7,574 nucleotides of DNA from DATFMP01 sp035266845 (lineage in GTDB: Bacteria > SAR324 > JACQKK01). The position numbers and the translations under genes are program-made. Numbering within the stretch: position 1 is the stretch's first letter; each line of letters opens with the position of its first letter. Positions 1-5,912 of the stretch are shown here, in pieces. The DNA is taken from assembly GCA_035266845.1 (NCBI GenBank), contig DATFMP010000005.1:1-7574 (forward strand), read 5' to 3'. The notes below the pieces were generated by a model, which ran no database searches, was not told the DNA's origin, and saw only the letters and a list, made by a program, of their open reading frames with translations.

Positions 1-4
1 CCGG

Positions 5-517
5 TCACGAGTGGATCGGAATCTTGCGTGCTGCCTTCTGGGCCGCGGGCGTCTTGGGCAGGGTCACGCGCAGCACCCCGTTCTTGAAGGTGGCATCGAC
101 CTTGGACGCGTCAATTTCCGGCCCCACCCGCATGGAGCGGCGGAAGGTGCCGTAGGAGCGCTCGCGCCGGAGGAAGTCCTTGCCCTTCTCCTCGCTCTCC
201 GCGTGCTTCTCGCCTTTGATGGTGAGCAGGTTGTCGGTCAGCGAGACGTCGATGTCCTTCTCCTCGATGCCCGGAATCTCCACCGTGATGGTGAGCTCCG
301 CGGGATCGTCGGTCACGTCCATGCGCGGATTGAAGTCCGCGAGCCAGTCCGGACCGCTGTCCAGCGTCGGCAGGTTCCAGAACGAACCCCTGTGGCCGAA
401 GACGTCGTCGAACATCTGGCTCATGCGCCGCTGCAGCTGCGTGAGCGGATGCTCGGGCGGCTGTGGGGCAGGAGTCTGCTGCTGACTGGGTTGTACCGGG
501 TGTTCTTGCGTTGCCAT
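5..517 (-). CDS. Small heat shock protein, Hsp20/alpha-crystallin family
   Basis: This 170-residue protein is an ATP-independent holdase chaperone: Hsp20 oligomers bind unfolding cytosolic proteins and keep them ready for refolding by other chaperones. Residues 1-60 are a Pro/Gln-rich, variable N-terminal arm. The alpha-crystallin domain runs from about 62 (FNPRMDVTDD) to 154. It holds the family patterns ITVEIPGIEEKDIDV (77-91), ERSYGTFRR (119-127) and GVLRVTLPK (147-155). The tail ends in IPI (166-168), the I-x-I motif that docks onto a neighbouring subunit, so the protein looks complete. I chose the ATG at 517 because AAGGAGG lies four bases upstream; the frame stays open to 670, but that extension is Arg/Ala-rich and unlike the family. 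The closest Escherichia coli relatives are IbpA/IbpB, but the sequence is closer to the general bacterial Hsp20 class, so I give no symbol. It is transcribed leftwards as a separate unit from the tRNA gene upstream. Confidence 0.95.
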   Translation of the reverse strand: MATQEHPVQPSQQQTPAPQPPEHPLTQLQRRMSQMFDDVFGHRGSFWNLPTLDSGPDWLADFNPRMDVTDDPAELTITVEIPGIEEKDIDVSLTDNLLTIKGEKHAESEEKGKDFLRRERSYGTFRRSMRVGPEIDASKVDATFKNGVLRVTLPKTPAAQKAARKIPIHS

Positions 518-532
518 GATTCCTCCTTGAGG
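518..532 (-). promoter_or_regulatory. hsp20 ribosome-binding site inside a small hairpin
   Basis: On the minus strand the leader reads CCTC-AAG-GAGG, then AATC, then the ATG. CCTC can pair with the GAGG of the Shine-Dalgarno sequence, giving a 4-bp stem with a 3-base loop (522-532). This places the ribosome-binding site of a heat shock gene in a weak stem, the arrangement used by RNA thermometers such as ROSE and fourU elements. The stem is very short, and no ROSE or fourU consensus is present. The SD is certain; the regulatory role is speculation. Confidence 0.35.
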
Positions 533-895
533 CGCCGCCGCAGCTCGGGCTTTCCGGCACCCATGCGCCAGAAAGGCGGGCGCGCGGGCCTTCATCCAGT
601 GATCGTGCGAGTACACCGGTCGGGCGCCTTCGCAGCCATGTCGCCGGCGGCTCTTCTGCCGGGAGGGCATGGCCGGCGCCGCACCGGCCCCAGCCCACGG
701 AGCGCTGCCCGTCCCCTTCCGGACGGCACAACCGTCAGGACGGGCGGCATCACCTCCGCAGGCGGGGAGGCGTCCCTGTCTTCATTTTATCCCAGCGATG
801 CGAATGGTGCAGGGGGTCCCGGGTTCGTCCAGCTAAGGGTCCAGACAAGGCCTGCGGACGATGCGTGGGCGGAAGCGTGGACACGCGGTGGGCAC
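533..895. other. Gene-free region between tRNA-Asp and hsp20
   Basis: No coding frame here has family-like content on either strand. The stretch should contain the hsp20 promoter on the minus strand. I found no good heat-shock sigma-32 match. The only AT-rich patch is around 781-790, where the minus strand reads TAAAAT (784-789, one mismatch to TATAAT). The sequence 17 bases upstream of it (CTGCAC) is a poor -35. If used, this would give a leader of about 260 bases before the hsp20 start. Confidence 0.4.
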
Positions 896-930
896 AAAAA
901 AGGGAGCCGCGGCGCTGAGCCTGGCTCCCT
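896..930 (-). terminator. Rho-independent terminator of tRNA-Asp
   Basis: Read on the minus strand, an 8-bp perfect stem AGGGAGCC/GGCTCCCT (923-930 with 901-908) encloses a 14-base loop and runs directly into a T tract (896-901). It lies 26 bases downstream of the tRNA 3' end, so it ends the tRNA transcript and isolates it from hsp20. Confidence 0.9.
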
Positions 931-954
931 GATCTGCGTGCGACTGCTGCTTCC

Positions 955-1030
<76 letters not shown>

Positions 1031-1087
1031 TGGCTGCTGCAACGGTGCTGACGACGCCGTGAGCGTGGGCCAGCCTCCGAATCCAAT

Positions 1088-1116
1088 ACCGTAGATTCTA
1101 CCGAGATGGTTGTCAA
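1088..1116 (-). promoter_or_regulatory. Probable sigma-70 promoter of tRNA-Asp
   Basis: On the minus strand a perfect -35 box TTGACA (1111-1116) is followed after 17 bases by TACGGT (1088-1093) as a weak -10. Initiation would fall near 1081, leaving a leader of about 50 bases to be trimmed before the mature tRNA. A better-looking hexamer, TAGAAT, lies nearer, but its spacing from TTGACA is only 10 bases. The -35 and the position support the call; the -10 is the weak part. Confidence 0.55.
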
Positions 1117-1492
1117 TCTTCCACTGCCGAGTGGCCGAGGGGATGCGATGCTGCGGGCTTGCCGGCGCGACACGAGGTGCAGGCAACGTGCATTGGTTGT
1201 GACGGCGTGAGCGATATGCGTCTGCGCGAGGCACGCACAAGCCTCCGGAATCCGGCAGTAATTTCAAACAGGTGGAGATTATTTCACGCACGATAAGTCC
1301 TCGCGGGTTGCACACATGAGCCTGCTGTTCTAGCCTCTAGGCTCTACCGATCCGTCAGACAATACGATCCTGATATCAAAGGGTTGTGCAGCCCGTGCGA
1401 TTGCGCGGGGCGGTGGATCGCTATTTTCCCCGGCGTCACCAATTGATTGCCCCCACCGCACATCCGCGCCGAACCATTGCAGGGAGGAAGCC
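1117..1492. other. Gene-free control region upstream of the ehu operon
   Basis: No gene is visible in this 376-bp stretch. It should contain the operon promoter on the plus strand. The best candidate is poor: TTGCGC (1401-1406) and TATTTT (1422-1427) with only 15 bases between them. Several short symmetrical sequences could be operators: CCGGA-A-TCCGG (1245-1255), AGCCT-CT-AGGCT (1332-1343) and the 8-bp palindrome TGATATCA (1371-1378). ATTTCA occurs twice in the same orientation, at 1261 and 1281, exactly 20 bp apart. None of these matches an operator I can name. The binding-protein gene has a clear GGAGG (1483-1487), five bases before its start. Confidence 0.4.
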
Positions 1493-2353
1493 ATGCGAAC
1501 GCTGAATAGATGGATGATGGCGCTGAGCGCCGTGGCCGCGGCAGCGGTGCTGACTGCAACGCTGGCCACGCCCAGCCAGGCCGAGACCGCGCTGCAGCGC
1601 ATCAAGCGCCAGGGGTTTGTGCGCGTGGCCTTCGCCAACGAGGCACCCTTCGGCTTCGCCACGGCATCCGGCACGCTGACGGGCGAAGCGCCGGAGATCG
1701 CGAAGGCGATCTTCAAGAAGATGGGCATCAAGGAGGTGGACGGCGTGCTCACCGAGTGGGCCTCGCTGATCCCGGGCCTGCGTGCGGGGCGCTTCGACGT
1801 GATCGCGGCCGGCATGTTCGTGACGCCCAAGCGCTGCGCGCAGGTGGCTTTCTCCGAGCCCACCTACAAGCTGGGTCAGGCCTTCCTGGTGCGCAACGGC
1901 AATCCGAAGAACCTGCACAGCTACGGCGACGTGCGCCAGCACCCGGACGTGAAGCTGGCCGTGATGGCCGGGGCCGTGGAGCGAGGCTACGCGCGCGACG
2001 CGGGCATCCCGGACAGCCAGATCGTGGAACTGCCCGATCAGGCCAGCATGCTCGCCGCGGTCAAGTCCGGCCGGGTGGATGCCGCCGCGCTGACGGCGCT
2101 CTCCATCCAGCGCATGGCGGACAAGGGCGGGGATTCCGTGCAGCGGGCGAAGCCGTTCCAGACACCCGAGAAGGCCATCGGCTACGGTGCCTTCGCCTTC
2201 CGCAAGGAGGACCAGTCCCTGCGGCGCGAGTTCGACAAGTACCTCAAGGACTTCGTGGGCAGCCCTGAGCATTTGGCCCTGGTGAAGAAGTTCGGCTTCA
2301 CCAAGCTGGAGATGCCGGACACCACCACCGCCGCGCTCTGCGCCGGCAAGTAG
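1493..2353 (+). CDS. ehuB: Ectoine/hydroxyectoine ABC transporter, periplasmic binding protein (EhuB-like)
   Basis: This 286-residue extracellular solute-binding protein (family 3) should capture ectoine or hydroxyectoine and deliver it to the permeases encoded next. Residues 1-30 form a Sec signal peptide (hydrophobic core about 10-24, cleavage after SQA at 30); there is no lipobox. The mature part has the two-lobed fold with ANEAPFGF (48-55), GEAPEIAKAIF (64-74), LIPGLRAGRFDVI (92-104) and GMFVTPKRC (107-115). From memory, the Sinorhizobium EhuB pocket uses Glu21, Phe24, Tyr60, Phe80, Arg85 and Glu134. With a constant offset of 29 these fall on Glu50, Phe53, Trp89, Phe109, Arg114 and Glu163, so the pocket is kept except for Tyr to Trp. 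Cys115 and Cys283 (in LCAG near the C-terminus) may form a disulfide. A GGAGG five bases upstream fixes the ATG. The family match is strong; the substrate is inferred and another small zwitterion remains possible. Confidence 0.85.
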   Translation: MRTLNRWMMALSAVAAAAVLTATLATPSQAETALQRIKRQGFVRVAFANEAPFGFATASGTLTGEAPEIAKAIFKKMGIKEVDGVLTEWASLIPGLRAGRFDVIAAGMFVTPKRCAQVAFSEPTYKLGQAFLVRNGNPKNLHSYGDVRQHPDVKLAVMAGAVERGYARDAGIPDSQIVELPDQASMLAAVKSGRVDAAALTALSIQRMADKGGDSVQRAKPFQTPEKAIGYGAFAFRKEDQSLRREFDKYLKDFVGSPEHLALVKKFGFTKLEMPDTTTAALCAGK

Positions 2354-2364
2354 CTCCCGCGGGC

Positions 2365-2437
2365 CGGGCGGCGTGATCCATAGCACCGCCCGCCGCCCTC
2401 CCCAGGCCGCCACCGGGCGCGGCGTGCGGCCGGTGGC
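2365..2437 (+). promoter_or_regulatory. Two GC-rich stem-loops between ehuB and ehuC
   Basis: The 135-bp gap after ehuB holds two perfect inverted repeats. CGGGCGG (2365-2371) pairs with CCGCCCG (2386-2392) around a 14-base loop. GCCACCGG (2409-2416) pairs with CCGGTGGC (2430-2437) around a 13-base loop. Neither is followed by a T tract, so they are not classical terminators. Stem-loops between binding-protein and permease genes are known to protect the upstream mRNA from 3' exonucleases, or to reduce read-through, so that the binding protein is made in excess. That role is inferred here. Confidence 0.5.
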
Positions 2438-2488
2438 CGTGCGTCTGTGCGGTGCGCGGCGGCCCTGTCGGGCCCGGAGCCGATACCG

Positions 2489-3142
2489 ATGCTGCAGTTC
2501 CTGCCCCAGCTTCTGCAAGGAGCCGTGGTCACGGTGCAGATCACCGTGCTGGCCTCCCTGCTGGCGGTCGCTATGGCCTTTGCCGCGGGCTTGGCGCGTC
2601 TGTCGCACCTGTGGCCGGTGCGGGCGGTTTCCGCGGTATACGTGGAGATCTTCCGTGGTTCTTCGGCGCTGGTGCAGCTCTTCTGGCTGTTCTTCGTGCT
2701 GCCCTTCTTCGGCATCACGCTCTCGGCGTTCCAGGTGGCCGTGCTGGGCCTGGGGCTCAACGTGGGCGCCTACGGCTCCGAGGTGGTGCGGGGGGCCATC
2801 GTGGCTGTGCCCAAGGGGCAGTATGAGAGCTGCACGGCGCTCAACATGACCCGCTGGCAGATGATGCGCCACATCATCGTGCCGCAGGCGGTGATTACCA
2901 TGCTGCCGCCCTGGGGCAACCTGTTCATCGAGTTGCTCAAGTCCACGGCGCTGGTCTCCCTGATCACCCTGGGCGACCTGACTTTCAAGGCCTATCAGCT
3001 CAACCAAGCCACCTTCCGCACGGCGGAGATCTTCTCGCTGGTGCTGCTGATCTACTTCGCCATAGCCCTGGTTATCACGGGAGGCATGCGCCTGGCCGAA
3101 CGCCGGCTGGGTCGCGGACTGGCGCGGGGGGGCCTGGGCTGA
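2489..3142 (+). CDS. ehuC: Ectoine/hydroxyectoine ABC transporter permease (EhuC-like)
   Basis: This 217-residue inner-membrane subunit belongs to the HisM/HisQ (polar amino acid) permease family and should pair with the following permease to form the channel. Hydrophobic segments lie at about 10-35, 62-80, 83-98, 142-163 and 182-203. The segment YVEIFRGSSALVQLFWLFF (51-69) is typical of the family. The cytoplasmic coupling loop lies around 106-135 (VPKGQYESCTALNM, then IIVPQAV), where the usual EAA reads ESC. I chose the ATG at 2489, which has GGAG nine bases upstream and begins with the usual MLQFLPQLLQGAVVT start; an in-frame GTG at 2447 would add 14 residues unlike the family. Its TGA overlaps the next start codon by one base, indicating translational coupling. 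Assignment as EhuC rather than another HisMQ-type permease rests on its place after ehuB. Confidence 0.87.
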   Translation: MLQFLPQLLQGAVVTVQITVLASLLAVAMAFAAGLARLSHLWPVRAVSAVYVEIFRGSSALVQLFWLFFVLPFFGITLSAFQVAVLGLGLNVGAYGSEVVRGAIVAVPKGQYESCTALNMTRWQMMRHIIVPQAVITMLPPWGNLFIELLKSTALVSLITLGDLTFKAYQLNQATFRTAEIFSLVLLIYFAIALVITGGMRLAERRLGRGLARGGLG

Positions 3143-3825
3143 TGCACTTCGACTGGGCCTTCACGCTGCAGATCCTGCCCCTGCTGGCGCGGGCGGCGCT
3201 GACCACCATCGAGGCCACGGTGATCGGCTATGCCTTCGCGTTGGTCGCCGGGCTGCTGCTGGCGCTGCTGCGGCGCAGCCGGCGTCGCTGGATCAGTTGG
3301 CCCGTAGGCCTGTTCATCGAGTTCATCCGCAGCACACCGCTGCTGGTGCAGCTCTACTTCCTGTTCTTCGTGTTCCCGGACTACGGCATCGTGCTCTCGG
3401 GCATGGTGGCCGGGGTGCTGGGGCTGGGCATCCACTACAGCACCTACACCTCCGAGGTGTACCGCGCCGGGCTGGAATCCATCCCGCGCGGGCAGTGGGA
3501 GGCCGCCACGGCGCTGGGCTTCAGTCCGCTTCGGGTCTATACGAACGTCATCATCCCCCAGGCCGTGCCGCCCGTCGTGCCGGCGCTGGGCAACTATCTG
3601 GTGGGCATGTTCAAGGATTCGCCGCTACTCTCCGCCATCGCCGTGGTGGAGCTGATGCAGCGGGCGAAAATCATCGGCTCGGAGACCTTCCGCTACCTGG
3701 AGCCGGTGACACTGGTGGGGCTGTTCTTCATCGGCCTCAGTCTTATCGCCGCCTACCTCATCCGCCGGGCCGAATGGCGGCTATCGCTGGCCTACCGCAT
3801 CACCCGGCAGAACCCCACCAAGTGA
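3142..3825 (+). CDS. ehuD: Ectoine/hydroxyectoine ABC transporter permease (EhuD-like)
   Basis: This 227-residue protein is the second inner-membrane subunit of the importer, also HisM/HisQ type. Hydrophobic segments lie at about 12-44, 66-79, 83-98, 145-169 and 187-207. The family segment FIEFIRSTPLLVQLYFLFF occupies 58-76. The EAA coupling loop, GQWEAATALGFSP (118-130) followed by NVIIPQAVPPVVPALGN (135-151), is canonical, unlike that of its partner. The ATG shares its A with the TGA of ehuC, so translation probably depends on ribosomes finishing ehuC; only a run of seven Gs (3126-3132) precedes it as an SD substitute. The C-terminal tail is basic and cytoplasmic. The ATPase gene begins nine bases after the stop codon. 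Confidence 0.87.
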   Translation: MHFDWAFTLQILPLLARAALTTIEATVIGYAFALVAGLLLALLRRSRRRWISWPVGLFIEFIRSTPLLVQLYFLFFVFPDYGIVLSGMVAGVLGLGIHYSTYTSEVYRAGLESIPRGQWEAATALGFSPLRVYTNVIIPQAVPPVVPALGNYLVGMFKDSPLLSAIAVVELMQRAKIIGSETFRYLEPVTLVGLFFIGLSLIAAYLIRRAEWRLSLAYRITRQNPTK

Positions 3826-3834
3826 GCGCCCGCG

Positions 3835-4614
3835 ATGGCTGAACCGATCGTGCAGTTCCAGAGTGTCACCAAGCGCTTCGGCGAGTTGGTGGTGCTGGAC
3901 GCGCTGGACCTGGACGTGGCCCCCAACGAGCAGCTCGTCATCATCGGCCCCAGCGGCTCGGGCAAGTCCACCCTGCTGCGCCTGCTGATGACGCTGGAGC
4001 GTCCCAACGACGGGTACATCAAGGTGGCCGGCGACTACCTGTACCACATGCCCCGCAACGGCGGGCTGGTGCCGGCCGACGTGCGCCACATCCGCAAGGT
4101 GCGCGCGAACATCGGCATGGTGTTCCAGCAGTTCAACCTGTTCCCCCACATGACCGCCCTGCGCAACGTGAGCGAGGCCCCCCGGCTCGTGCTGGGGCTG
4201 AGCAAGGAGGAGGCGCGCGCCCGCGCCGTCGAGCTGCTGGAGACCGTGGGGTTGGGCGACAAGCTGGAGAGCTACCCCGCGCAGCTCTCGGGCGGCCAGC
4301 AACAGCGCGTGGCCATCGCCCGGGCCCTGGCCATGCGCCCACGCATCCTGCTGTTCGACGAGGTCACCTCCGCGCTCGACCCGGAACTGGTGGGCGAGGT
4401 GCTGGGGGTGATGAAGCGTCTGGCCACGGAAGAGGACCAGACCATGCTGGTCGTGACGCACGAGATGGGCTTCGCGCGGGACGTGGCCGACCGCGTATGT
4501 TTCTTCGATGGCGGCCGCATCGTCGAGCAGGGCCCGCCCGCGCAGATCTTCAGCGAGCCCCGCGAGGCCCGCACCCGCGAGTTCCTCCGCGCCGTGCTGG
4601 AGCCGGGCGGGTAG
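3835..4614 (+). CDS. ehuA: Ectoine/hydroxyectoine ABC transporter ATP-binding protein (EhuA-like)
   Basis: This 259-residue cytoplasmic ATPase powers the importer as a homodimer docked on the two permeases. All catalytic elements are present: Walker A GPSGSGKST (38-46), Q-loop Gln98 in VFQQFNLFPHMT, signature LSGGQQQR (151-158), Walker B ILLFDE (171-176), D-loop SALD (179-182) and switch His209 in VVTHEMG. The insertion about 67-88 (GDYLYHMPRNGGLVPADVRH) between strand and Q-loop is longer than in generic amino-acid ATPases such as GlnQ and resembles, from memory, the EhuA subfamily. The length is normal and the C-terminus complete. It closes the operon nine bases after ehuD, with only a weak SD-like GTGAG before it. 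In Sinorhizobium the ATPase gene comes first (ehuABCD); here it is last. Confidence 0.9.
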   Translation: MAEPIVQFQSVTKRFGELVVLDALDLDVAPNEQLVIIGPSGSGKSTLLRLLMTLERPNDGYIKVAGDYLYHMPRNGGLVPADVRHIRKVRANIGMVFQQFNLFPHMTALRNVSEAPRLVLGLSKEEARARAVELLETVGLGDKLESYPAQLSGGQQQRVAIARALAMRPRILLFDEVTSALDPELVGEVLGVMKRLATEEDQTMLVVTHEMGFARDVADRVCFFDGGRIVEQGPPAQIFSEPREARTREFLRAVLEPGG

Positions 4615-4630
4615 GCCCGGCAATGTCCTT

Positions 4631-4656
4631 CTGAGGCCCGCCCCGCGGGCGCTCAG
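4631..4656. terminator. Hairpin at the convergent ehuA/cupin junction
   Basis: CTGAGGCCCGC pairs with GCGGGC and CTCAG around a CCC loop, giving 11 base pairs interrupted by one bulged G (4651). It sits between two converging genes and overlaps the stop codon of the cupin gene. No T tract follows on either strand, so it is at best a bidirectional, non-classical terminator or an mRNA 3'-end stabiliser. Confidence 0.5.
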
Positions 4657-5003
4657 TCCAGCGTGACGAAGATGCAGTTGCGCACCTTGCCCTGCACGGC
4701 GCGGCTGATGTGTCCCTTGCCGTGGGTATCCTCCACCAGGAACACCTCGCCGGGGCCGATCACGCGCGTCTCGCCGTCGCTCACCGTGATCTCCACGCCG
4801 GCATCCAGATTGATGATGTATTGGCGGCGGGGGGCATTGTGCCAGTCGTAGTCGTAGTCCGCCTGCACCTCGCGGAAGATGATGCCCGTGGCCGGCAGGC
4901 GCTCGCTCATGCGCCCGGCGATGCCCTGCTCCTTCCACTTCACCTCGTGCTCGTCGAAGTGCGTCTCGCCCTGTTCGTCCACGTACAGGCGGGTGATTTT
5001 CAT
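4653..5003 (-). CDS. Small single-domain cupin protein, function unknown
   Basis: This 116-residue protein looks like a single cupin barrel, a fold that usually binds a metal through His/Glu side chains. The barrel covers about 40-115. Its first half includes DYDWHNAPRRQYIINLDAGVEI (51-72) and its second half GPGEVFLVEDTHGKGHISRAV (83-103). His55, Glu71, His94 and His98 are candidate metal ligands, although the classical first cupin motif (G-x5-H-x-H) is not intact. The C-terminus IFVTLD is a familiar ending for stand-alone bacterial cupins of this size. Despite lying next to an ectoine importer it is not ectoine synthase EctC, which is about 130 residues with a different sequence. AAAGGAG five bases upstream supports the ATG. 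It follows the YgjP-like gene by 65 bp on the same strand and is probably co-transcribed with it. I cannot assign a substrate. Confidence 0.85.
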   Translation of the reverse strand: MKITRLYVDEQGETHFDEHEVKWKEQGIAGRMSERLPATGIIFREVQADYDYDWHNAPRRQYIINLDAGVEITVSDGETRVIGPGEVFLVEDTHGKGHISRAVQGKVRNCIFVTLD

Positions 5004-5008
5004 GCGGG

Positions 5009-5030
5009 CTCCTTTGGGTTTTGGCAAAGG
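5009..5030 (-). promoter_or_regulatory. Hairpin covering the cupin gene ribosome-binding site
   Basis: On the minus strand CCTTTG (5025-5030) can pair perfectly with CAAAGG (5011-5016) across an 8-base loop (CCAAAACC). The 3' arm overlaps the Shine-Dalgarno AAAGGAG (5009-5015) of the cupin gene, so the folded leader would hide most of the ribosome-binding site. This suggests translational control, by temperature, a ligand or upstream translation. It is not a known riboswitch that I recognise. Confidence 0.45.
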
Positions 5031-5068
5031 CCGCCGGCGTGGCAGCGAAGCGGCGTGATTCGTGGTGC

Positions 5069-5842
5069 CTACAGGTCGTACAGGCCCGGGCCGTGCTCGC
5101 GCAGCCAGGCTTGCCGCTCGCGGTAATCCGGCAGCACGGCGGCCACCTGCGCCCAGAAGCGGGGTGAGTGGTTCAGCTCCACCAGGTGACACAACTCGTG
5201 CACCACCACGTAATCCAGCACGGGCGGCGGCGCCAGCACCAAGCGCCAGTTGAAGTTCAGGCCGCCCTTGGCCGAGGCACTGCCCCAGCGCCGCTGCTGA
5301 TCCTTCACGCGCAGCGCGGCCGGACGCACGGCCAGGCACGCCGCATAGTGCGCCATGCGTTCTTCCAGCACGCGGCGCGCGGCCTCGCGGTAGCCCGCGA
5401 CCACGTGCTCGCGCAGGGCGGTGCCGCGCAGGCCCTCGGCCTCCAGGCGCTGCAGCGTGCGTGCAGGCAGGCCCAGCCAGAGCACGCCGCCCTGCAGGCT
5501 CAGCTCGCAGCGGCGGCCGTTGGATTCCACCGCCAGCGGATACCATGCGCCCTGGAAGGGCAGCAGATTGCCCGGCGCGCACTCCAGCGGCTCGCGCCCC
5601 CGCTGCTGCCGCTCCAGTTCCGAAGTCTTGGCCAGAATCCAGTGCTGCTTTTCACGCAGGAAGCCATCCACCCGGCGCTGCGCCATGCGCAGGGGGGCGT
5701 AGACGATCACACCACGCTCGGGGTCCACGCACACGGCCACGGTGCGCCGGCGTGGGCTGCGCTGCAGGCGATAGGGCAGGCGCCGCTCCGCCAACACGAT
5801 CTCGGCGGGCTCTCCGGGGGCATGCCTGGCCATTGTGCGCAT
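5069..5842 (-). CDS. YgjP/DUF45-family zinc metallopeptidase-like protein
   Basis: This 257-residue protein belongs to the YgjP-like (DUF45) family, predicted zinc metallopeptidases related in layout to SprT/WSS1 proteins. The zinc site is complete: HELCH (215-219) gives two His ligands and the catalytic Glu, and the following NHSPRFW (224-230) supplies the third His. Upstream lies the family signature KDQQRRWGSASAKGGLNFNWRLV (180-202). The N-terminal half carries the usual basic RRRTVAVCVDPERGVIVYAP segment (31-50). There is no signal peptide, so it is cytoplasmic. AAGGAGG at 5845-5851 lies only two bases before the ATG at 5842 and eleven before a second in-frame ATG at 5833, so the start could be three residues later. 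Its physiological substrate is not known to me. It heads a probable two-gene transcript with the small cupin. Confidence 0.92.
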   Translation of the reverse strand: MRTMARHAPGEPAEIVLAERRLPYRLQRSPRRRTVAVCVDPERGVIVYAPLRMAQRRVDGFLREKQHWILAKTSELERQQRGREPLECAPGNLLPFQGAWYPLAVESNGRRCELSLQGGVLWLGLPARTLQRLEAEGLRGTALREHVVAGYREAARRVLEERMAHYAACLAVRPAALRVKDQQRRWGSASAKGGLNFNWRLVLAPPPVLDYVVVHELCHLVELNHSPRFWAQVAAVLPDYRERQAWLREHGPGLYDL

Positions 5843-5882
5843 CGCCTCCTTGCGTTGCGGGCGGGTCCCGGGCGCTCCCTGC

Positions 5883-5911
5883 TTGGGAGTCGTCCCGGAA
5901 TCGTGTATACC
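5883..5911 (+). promoter_or_regulatory. Candidate promoter of the adenosine-kinase-like gene
   Basis: TTGGGA (5883-5888) and TATACC (5906-5911) are separated by the ideal 17 bases; each matches the sigma-70 consensus at four of six positions. Initiation would fall near 5918, about 95 bases before the ATG at 6014. The spacing and its place in the divergent gap support it; the hexamers are only fair. Confidence 0.45.
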
Positions 5912-5912
5912 A
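5904..5912 (-). promoter_or_regulatory. Candidate extended -10 promoter of the YgjP-like gene
   Basis: On the minus strand TGG-TATACA forms an extended -10 element (TGn before TATACA). No good -35 is visible 16 to 18 bases upstream, which fits an extended -10 promoter. The leader to 5842 would be about 55 bases. It shares the palindrome GTATAC (5905-5910) with the -10 of the opposite promoter. Confidence 0.4.

Noticed and set aside
518..670. Upstream extension of the hsp20 frame to 670
   Set aside because: The extra 51 residues are basic and unlike Hsp20 N-termini, while the ATG at 517 has a perfect SD.
821..830. GGGTTCGTCC resembling a tRNA T arm
   Set aside because: No matching T stem, acceptor stem or anticodon arm nearby; chance similarity. 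It is also not a duplicated tRNA 3' end, so no integration site is supported.
2447..2488. GTG start for ehuC at 2447
   Set aside because: Adds 14 residues not typical of the family; the ATG at 2489 has GGAG at fair spacing and begins at the usual position.
1436..3007. 523-codon minus-strand open frame opposite ehuB and ehuC
   Set aside because: His/Arg/Gly-rich low-complexity translation without any motif, opposite two well-supported genes.
4653..5003. Cupin as ectoine synthase EctC
   Set aside because: Tempting next to an ectoine importer and EctC is also a cupin, but length and sequence do not match EctC and the gene lies in a different operon.
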